Below, piece by piece: positions 58,782 to 64,000 of a stretch of DNA of 64,000 bases; the stretch's first letter is position 1; each line of letters opens with the position of its first letter. A model generated the notes under the pieces. That model did not search any database and had not been told where the DNA came from. It saw only the letters and a list, made by a program, of their open reading frames with translations. The stretch covers positions 3,258,501-3,322,500 of the forward strand of contig NZ_JAPHOV010000001.1 of the NCBI RefSeq assembly GCF_026191185.1, read 5' to 3'. The DNA comes from Legionella sp. PATHC032. Lineage in GTDB: Bacteria > Pseudomonadota > Gammaproteobacteria > Legionellales > Legionellaceae. Position numbers and translations under genes: made by a program.

Positions 58782-58997
58782 CTATTTGAAAACACTTTGG
58801 ATTTTTGCCATTTTTGTAAAACAGATAGAAATCCGTTTTTTGATCTCAATTAATAAGTAATGTTTTTCTGTTTTTACAAAAATAACCAACGCCCACAATA
58901 AATATAATGTAAAAAAGGAGAAATAACCATAAAAACGAAGTATCCCTGCATTAATAAGGAGGATATCACAAATATAAACTGCCAAGATGATTTGCAT
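58782..58997 (-). CDS. possible small membrane protein
   Basis: A 71-residue frame with one or two hydrophobic segments (MQIILAVYICDILLINAGI and YFSFFTLYLLWALVIFV) and a basic C-terminus. GGAAAG precedes the ATG closely. A second frame overlaps it (58643-58849). AT-rich DNA makes hydrophobic frames by chance, so the call is weak. The remaining gap from 58723 to 59300 holds only the repeat element at 59008. Confidence 0.3.
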   Translation of the reverse strand: MQIILAVYICDILLINAGILRFYGYFSFFTLYLLWALVIFVKTEKHYLLIEIKKRISICFTKMAKIQSVFK

Positions 58998-59007
58998 TTC
59001 TTTCCAA

Positions 59008-59207
59008 TAAACGCGAGTTATGGATCAATATAGGTCATTATCTTGTATCGTTAGGGCTGACGAGGCATTTAGGCTGTCTTGAAGCCTTGCCTGAAATTTG
59101 ATGTTTGGTACCAAGGCTTCGAGACGATGCTTACGCATCTCCCCAGCCCAAACGAATATTGGATATCGACTGCTTCTTATATAATTCTTATCTATAAACC
59201 ACGTTAA
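59008..59207. mobile_element. MITE-like palindromic element, copy 2 (diverged)
   Basis: Ends TAAACGCGAGTTATGGAT and TCTATAAACCACGTTAA resemble the 20-bp ends of the 21934 element with several changes. The interior again contains AAGGCTTCGAGACGATGCT and AGGGCTGACGAGGCATTTAGG, forming the same fold. It lies upstream of the cystathionine beta-synthase-like gene. Confidence 0.75.
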
Positions 59208-59300
59208 TAAGAGAAAATAACTGGATTGTAGAAACCACCATTTTGCTATTTTACCTTATCCGCTTATAATCAACTTATTTCACCATGACAAAGGACTACC

Positions 59301-60251
59301 ATGATTTACCCTAACATACTGGCTACTATAGGCCATACTCCCGTTGTAAAAATTAACAGACTGGGAAAAGATCTGGAATGTGAGCTGTATGCCAAATGCG
59401 AATTCTTTAATCCTGGCGGCTCTGTAAAGGATCGTATTGGCTATGAAATGGTAACAAAGGCAGAAAAGGAAGGGAGAATTAAACCAGGAGATACCTTGAT
59501 CGAGCCTACTTCCGGGAATACCGGGATAGGTATAGCCTTGGCAGGCGCTGTATTAGGCTACAAAGTGATTATTACCATGCCCGAAAAAATGAGCCAGGAA
59601 AAGCAATCTGTGCTTGAGCGGCTGGGAGCCATCATTTATCGAACGCCAACAGAAGCAGCCTATAATGATCCAGACAGTCATATTTCTCTGGCTAAAAAAT
59701 TACAAGCTGAAATCCCTAACTCCCATATCCTTGATCAATACGCCAACCCTAATAACCCCAATGCCCATTATTTTCGGACCGCTCAGGAAATTATTGACGA
59801 CTTCGGAAAAGATTTGCATATGGTTGTTGCTGGCGTTGGGACAGGCGGAACAATTACAGGCATTGCCAAACGCCTTAAAGAATTTAACCCTGCCATCAAA
59901 ATCATTGGAGCAGATCCCGAAGGCTCGATTCTCGGTGGCGGCACAGAAGTCAAATCTTATCATGTTGAAGGGATAGGTTATGACTTCTTCCCTGATGTGC
60001 TGGATAATACGTTGATTGATGCCTACATAAAAACCAATGATGCGGATTCTTTCCGTACTGCCAGACGCCTCATTAAAGAAGAAGGACTGTTAATAGGCGG
60101 CTCATGTGGAGCAGCCATGTGGGCCGCATTGCAAGCAGCCAAATCCTTAAGCAAAGGACAAAAATGTCTGGTGATTTTACCCGACTCTATTCGTAATTAC
60201 ATGTCCAAATTTGCCAATGATGAATGGATGAAAGAAATGGGCTTTCTTTAA
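59301..60251 (+). CDS. cystathionine beta-synthase-like PLP enzyme (catalytic core only)
   Basis: A 316-residue fold-type II PLP enzyme of the cysteine synthase/cystathionine beta-synthase family. The PLP-lysine is in [11 protein letters not shown] (about residue 43). The substrate-binding loop is [14 protein letters not shown], and the phosphate-binding loop is [29 protein letters not shown] favours cystathionine beta-synthase over CysK/CysM. The C-terminal CBS regulatory pair found in eukaryotic enzymes is absent. A good AAGGA ribosome site precedes the ATG. It would condense serine (or O-acetylserine) with homocysteine or sulfide. Confidence 0.92.
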   Translation: MIYPNILATIGHTPVVKINRLGKDLECELYAKCEFFNPGGSVKDRIGYEMVTKAEKEGRIKPGDTLIEPTSGNTGIGIALAGAVLGYKVIITMPEKMSQEKQSVLERLGAIIYRTPTEAAYNDPDSHISLAKKLQAEIPNSHILDQYANPNNPNAHYFRTAQEIIDDFGKDLHMVVAGVGTGGTITGIAKRLKEFNPAIKIIGADPEGSILGGGTEVKSYHVEGIGYDFFPDVLDNTLIDAYIKTNDADSFRTARRLIKEEGLLIGGSCGAAMWAALQAAKSLSKGQKCLVILPDSIRNYMSKFANDEWMKEMGFL

Positions 60252-60345
60252 TTGAAAGCCATAAAAAACTATCGTATTGCTATTTCATCAAAAAATGACC
60301 GTTGACAATCCGCTTTGAAAAAATGATCCGGATTGCCAACACAAT

Positions 60346-61389
60346 TTAACCAACAGACATGGATACTGAAGAAGGTCGATTTTCTAAATGATCGAACAAT
60401 TGATCAACATCGACCTGTCTGGTACTAATCCACCCGGCCAGCGCGGAAGCCAATAACTGATTGACTCCATCCTTGTTTTCACCCGAATAATCAGGAATAA
60501 CCGGTTTGTCAAAATCTTCTGATAATCTGGAAAAAAATTCTGTTGAATCAACAAAAAAACCTTTTTCTGAAGGTAAAAACTTGATGTAAATATTAATCAT
60601 CCTCTGGGTTGTTATTTCGCCTAATTTAAGCATGGTTAAAAAGTTCTGATGCCATTGTTTATAGGTCTGTAATAATTTTTTATTATCAGACGCAATTAAA
60701 TCAACCATATCAGCAATAGTGTCTTTCCCACTTGTATTGGAGCTTTCTACTGGTTTGGGGGGGCTTACTGCCAATTGCCCTACATAAACAAAATCAGCTT
60801 TATTTTTCACGGCAGGGAAATACCTGTTATTTTGCTGGACCTGAATGGTTATCCCGGGTTTTGCACTATTCAGATTATCCCCAACATACATTTCACGTTT
60901 CCTCAATTCTTTGCCATTTTCCACAACAGATAAAGTGATGTTTGTACCTATTACATGAGAAAGGGCTCTCAAAGCACTGGCCGGGAGAGGAGTAGATGGT
61001 TGACGTAACAATGATTTTGGCGTGTCACGGTTGAATTCAGCAAAGATATCACGATAATTGAGAGGTTTTGCATAAATCTCATCTATAGCCAATTGGCGTA
61101 ATACATAAGCAAAACATTCGACAATTTCCGACTTTCGTGCCCCATTAATCAACATACTCATGCGTTCGGAGGGGGTCAAATAAGGTTGGCTGGGAATGTA
61201 TTTAGGAAAATGAAAATAAAAACGCTCCAGTATTTTTTTCAAAGTATCATCATTAATACGTGGGGATCTCTTAAAATAATCAATTAAAGCAACTGCAGCC
61301 GCATGAAACTGCTCTCCGCCGACATTAATAAAGCTATGCTGTACTTGCGAACTATTATTTTCTGCTTTAAAGAACCTAGCTCTTGGCAT
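60346..61389 (-). CDS. hypothetical protein with an OTU-like central region, effector candidate
   Basis: A 347-residue soluble protein I cannot assign firmly. The middle (ALRALSHVIGTNITLSVVENGKELRKREMYVGDNLNSAKPGITIQVQQNNRYFPAV, about 144-199) has the run of an OTU-fold: LxxLSxxxGxxIxLxVxENG...I.V....(H/N)(H/R)Y.. . The catalytic His of OTU is replaced by R or N (NRYF), and a clear D-x-x-C motif near the N-terminus was not found. It may be an inactive relative or an unrelated fold. The C-terminus ends in SSVSMSVG, a small polar tail as in many Dot/Icm substrates. No signal peptide or membrane helix. Confidence 0.5.
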   Translation of the reverse strand: MPRARFFKAENNSSQVQHSFINVGGEQFHAAAVALIDYFKRSPRINDDTLKKILERFYFHFPKYIPSQPYLTPSERMSMLINGARKSEIVECFAYVLRQLAIDEIYAKPLNYRDIFAEFNRDTPKSLLRQPSTPLPASALRALSHVIGTNITLSVVENGKELRKREMYVGDNLNSAKPGITIQVQQNNRYFPAVKNKADFVYVGQLAVSPPKPVESSNTSGKDTIADMVDLIASDNKKLLQTYKQWHQNFLTMLKLGEITTQRMINIYIKFLPSEKGFFVDSTEFFSRLSEDFDKPVIPDYSGENKDGVNQLLASALAGWISTRQVDVDQLFDHLENRPSSVSMSVG

Positions 61390-61975
61390 AATGTTCTCCT
61401 ATCCCAACTTATATCTTCATTCTAATCAATCCAGATTAAGGAAATATTAACAAAGTTTTTACAGTCTACTGAAATTTTTAACAAGGGGGCATTTCTCTTA
61501 ACCACATCATTTTTTAAACTGCCGCCCATTTTCATGTAATGCCATTGAACTTCATTTATTTCTGCAAACTGATAACTCGTCTCAGTGGATTTTAATATAA
61601 AGAAAGTATATGCCGAGTATCTTAAATATTAAGCATAAATAATGCCAATTTTATAAGGTATTACTACACTGAGCTAAATCGAGAGTTTATAGAATTAATA
61701 ACGAAAATTGAATGAGAATTTTAGGCAAAAATTGCCGTTTTCAAAATAATGTTATGGATATAATATAGTATGGAACATCATAATTCTAAATCCACAGCGA
61801 AAGAGGCAAGATGCATTAAAGGATATTATTAGCTTTCTTGTATAAACTGATTATTTTGTTTTAGGCAAAGCGCAAACACAGAAATGTTTGTAACGCGGCA
61901 ATAAAATGGAAAAGGCAGCTTATGCAAGAAGTCTATTGAAGATTCTCTGACCGTGAATTTAGTAGGGAGAGGGGC
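61390..61975. other. intergenic region upstream of the coiled-coil gene
   Basis: A 586-bp, strongly AT-rich stretch with no convincing frame or repeat. It must hold the divergent promoters of the effector candidate and the coiled-coil protein. Nothing else seen. Confidence 0.5.
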
Positions 61976-62701
61976 ATGGAGCATTATCAGGAAGATGATT
62001 TGACTCGCATTAGAGAGTTACTGAGACATACTGGTGAATTTATTGCCTATTTTGAGTTTGTCGAAGCTAAAATGATGGAGTGGCGAGAAGAAATTGAGCA
62101 ACAGGCTGAGCAAGTTCTACATATGACCCAATCGCTACAAAATGAATTAACTTCAATGCAAAGCCTTATTTCCCAATCAGGAGTAAGCCATTTTAAAATA
62201 AGTGCTGAAAAAGCCTTGGCTCAAGGTGAAACGCATTTGCATTCTTTAGAAAGAACTTGTAATCAATTTACCCAAATCTTCCAACAGCAGCAAGAAAAAA
62301 TCAAAAGCTTAACAGAAAACTGCATTGACAGAATCGAAAAACATACCAGTCAAGCCACTCAAACACTGACTTTGCAACTAGCTAAATATGATGTTCAACA
62401 TTTTTATCGCATCGCTAACGAAAGCTGTGATCATGTTGATCGAGTTGCAAACGATGCCATAAACAAAAGCAATAAAATGCTTAATATGTTTCAATTCAAA
62501 GTAGGTCTTTTTGCCATGTTAATCACTGTACTCACTGCCTTCGTGATAGTCATTTACCTTAATGATGAAATGCCTTGGGAAATGCACCACCAGGCCATGA
62601 GCGAGCGCCAGGCCGGTAAAGTTCTCCTTCAAGCGTGGCCAAAATTAAGTCAAAAGGAAAAGGCAAAAATCTTGAATGAAGATGTTTTGAAGCAAGGATA
62701 A
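61976..62701 (+). CDS. coiled-coil membrane protein of unknown function
   Basis: A 241-residue protein. Residues about 35-165 are a long, polar, Gln/Glu-rich helix (QQAEQVLHMTQSLQNELTSM, HSLERTCNQFTQIFQQQQEKIKSL), probably a coiled coil. One membrane helix follows (about 181-198, KVGLFAMLITVLTAFVIVIYL). The C-terminal ~45 residues are charged. The layout recalls mobilisation/MbeB-like or methyl-accepting proteins, but no domain is recognised. It is followed after 4 bases by a methyltransferase gene, so the two are probably co-expressed. Confidence 0.7.
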   Translation: MEHYQEDDLTRIRELLRHTGEFIAYFEFVEAKMMEWREEIEQQAEQVLHMTQSLQNELTSMQSLISQSGVSHFKISAEKALAQGETHLHSLERTCNQFTQIFQQQQEKIKSLTENCIDRIEKHTSQATQTLTLQLAKYDVQHFYRIANESCDHVDRVANDAINKSNKMLNMFQFKVGLFAMLITVLTAFVIVIYLNDEMPWEMHHQAMSERQAGKVLLQAWPKLSQKEKAKILNEDVLKQG

Positions 62702-62705
62702 TACT

Positions 62706-63422
62706 GTGCTTGACTTCATATCGTCAAAAGCGTTTTTTTTATGCCTCATTCTGTTTCTCATTCTATTTTGGTTTTGCCTTGATAAGGCAAGAAAAGAATT
62801 GCGCATTAATCGATGGCAAAAAAAGCTAAATTTAAAGCATCATACTCACATTTTTCAGATCCTGTATTGTAATGTTAATGGCTTCATGATTTCCCAAAAA
62901 AGCAGGAAGAATCGAGATGCAATAGAATATGTGTATGGGGAAATTGAATTTTTACCTTTCATCGCCTTATTATCAATGGTTAATATTGATCGTAATACTG
63001 TTTTTTATGACCTTGGCTCTGGAACTGGGAAGGCCGTTCTAGCCTGCGCTATGGTATACCCCGTCCATAAAAGTGTAGGTGTCGAATTGTTCCCCAAGTT
63101 ACACCAATGTGCTTGCGAGCGTCTCCAGAAATTAGCGGCTATGGAAGGCTATGCAGAGAGTAGCAAAAAAGTCTCTTTTATATTGGGTGATTTTCTAACC
63201 GTTGATTTATCTGAGGCGACCTTAATATTTATTAATTCAAGTACCTTATTCGGTGCAACCTGGGAAGCCCTTAACACCCGTCTCAATAGCCTGCCACAAC
63301 TTTCAACCGTCATTACCACTAGCAAAACCTTATCATCCAGTCGTTTTAAATTAGTTACTCACGCTAAAATACAAATGAGTTGGGGTGTGGTTTTTGCGTT
63401 CATTCATAAGAAAGAAAACTAA
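62706..63422 (+). CDS. membrane-anchored class I SAM-dependent methyltransferase
   Basis: A 238-residue protein with GTG start (AAGGA 7 bases upstream). The N-terminal helix (about 9-25, AFFLCLILFLILFWFCL) anchors it; the soluble part is a Rossmann methyltransferase. Motif I is FYDLGSGTGKAVLACAM (about 97-113), motif II is SVGVELFPKLHQCACERL, and the post-I acidic residue is in FILGDFLTVDL. The DLGSGTGK sequence resembles DOT1-type lysine methyltransferases. A substrate is not known. It is coupled to the coiled-coil membrane protein upstream. Confidence 0.82.
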   Translation: MLDFISSKAFFLCLILFLILFWFCLDKARKELRINRWQKKLNLKHHTHIFQILYCNVNGFMISQKSRKNRDAIEYVYGEIEFLPFIALLSMVNIDRNTVFYDLGSGTGKAVLACAMVYPVHKSVGVELFPKLHQCACERLQKLAAMEGYAESSKKVSFILGDFLTVDLSEATLIFINSSTLFGATWEALNTRLNSLPQLSTVITTSKTLSSSRFKLVTHAKIQMSWGVVFAFIHKKEN

Positions 63423-63675
63423 TTTTTACTAACCAGCTTGAAAACATTGAATAATTTTTTACCCGAACTATACTTATAAAATCAAATGGGAAATTGTCAG
63501 CACCTGATGTGTCTTGGTAGCAGACATTAGACCAGTTGCTCAACTCATGGATTCTATTTTAGTGCCGGGACGCGTGCGTTTCGAGGTACAAAGCGAACAG
63601 AAGCACAGGCAAACAGGCTAAAATAAAAGAGGGTGCAATAGGTCTATTTAATACGCGACAAAACGAGGTGAGTAT

Positions 63676-63987
63676 ATGATTAAATCCGAACTCATTGAAC
63701 ACATCGCTGCTCGAATGACGCATCTTACTGAAAAGCAAGTAGCCGATGGCATCAACAGAATACTTGAATTAATGAGCGAAGCACTTATCCATGGCCAAAG
63801 AATAGAAATTCGTGGCTTTGGCAGCTTTTCTCTTCATTACCGACCACCGCGAAATGCTCACAATCCTAAAACAGGTGAAAAAGTAGTGACAGAGGCCAAA
63901 TACAGTCCTCACTTTAAACCTGGAAAGGAGTTACGCGAGCGCGTCAATTCGTCGCGAGCCAAGTTCCCACTTTTGGATAAAGACTAA
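63676..63987 (+). CDS. ihfB: integration host factor beta subunit
   Basis: A 103-residue DNA-bending protein. [37 protein letters not shown] is the family N-terminus. [29 protein letters not shown] is the arm with the DNA-intercalating Pro (NPKTG). [12 protein letters not shown] closes the core. A C-terminal extension of about 12 residues beyond E. coli IHF-beta is basic/acidic. rpsA, its usual upstream neighbour, is not next to it. IHF is needed for spacer integration in type I-F systems, such as the one at 12,701-19,217. Confidence 0.93.
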   Translation: MIKSELIEHIAARMTHLTEKQVADGINRILELMSEALIHGQRIEIRGFGSFSLHYRPPRNAHNPKTGEKVVTEAKYSPHFKPGKELRERVNSSRAKFPLLDKD

Positions 63988-64000
63988 AACTCTATTTTTT

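Noticed and set aside
58643-58849. Minus-strand 68-codon frame
   Set aside because: It overlaps the start of the lipoprotein gene and another hydrophobic frame, and its composition is that of AT-rich random sequence.
63547-63621. A 24-codon frame (MDSILVPGRVRFE...) before ihfB
   Set aside because: Too short, no ribosome site, not coupled to ihfB.

Overview
This window is a gammaproteobacterial chromosome segment that reads as Legionella pneumophila or a very close relative. It carries a Legionella-type major outer-membrane protein, duplicate-style lpxA/lpxD/lpxB genes, eukaryote-like effector candidates and AT-rich intergenic DNA. No rRNA or tRNA genes were recognised.

Layout. 1-4,700: the 3' end of ubiB, tatA, tatB, a small exported protein, a YopJ/Ulp-like effector candidate, an MsrB-MsrA fusion and a DUF4169 protein. 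4,007-8,900: a ~314-bp DnaA-box-rich direct repeat flanks a kinase-like protein and a copper amine oxidase. 8,978-19,217: an insertion-sequence remnant, then a 41-repeat CRISPR array and a five-gene minimal type I-F2 (I-Fv) cas operon (cas1, cas2-3, cas7fv, cas5fv, cas6f) with no cas8f. 20,265-33,926: an exported protein, an FAD oxidoreductase, a lytic transglycosylase, a beta-lactamase-fold hydrolase, a HEPN/MNT toxin-antitoxin pair, a MacAB-TolC-like efflux operon, apaH, a TraI-domain protein and rsmA. 34,385-43,258: conserved housekeeping genes (panD, tatC, hspQ, fre, ubiD, rho, trxA, rsmE, fumC). 43,351-51,305: an envelope region with a membrane protein, a sialidase-fold protein, two tandem LpxL-like acyltransferases, an outer-membrane protein and lpxA, lpxD, lpxB. 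51,489-58,218: a lasso-peptide-type RiPP cluster. 58,456-63,987: a small lipoprotein, a cystathionine beta-synthase-like enzyme, an effector candidate, a coiled-coil membrane protein, a membrane-anchored methyltransferase and ihfB.

The most striking system is the RiPP cluster. On the minus strand it runs: a 45-46 aa precursor, a nucleotidyltransferase, a lasso cyclase (asparagine-synthetase fold), a PqqD-like leader-binding protein (B1), a B2 protease, an ABC exporter and an HPr-kinase-fold enzyme of the lasso-peptide kinase type. The precursor ends in a run of six serines flanked by further Ser, Glu and Gly residues, so a multiply phosphorylated acidic peptide is a reasonable prediction. A promoter-like sequence lies upstream of the precursor and a hairpin lies between it and the enzymes, which would let precursor be made in excess.

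The second notable system is the minimal Cascade operon. Its array appears to grow from the cas6f side, and the two spacers next to the oldest one encode, if read as protein, pentapeptide repeats. Several short inverted-repeat elements (MITE-like) are scattered between genes: two copies of a ~197-bp palindromic element, a 148-bp element sharing ends with the IS remnant, and a 122-bp element with a visible 5-bp target duplication.
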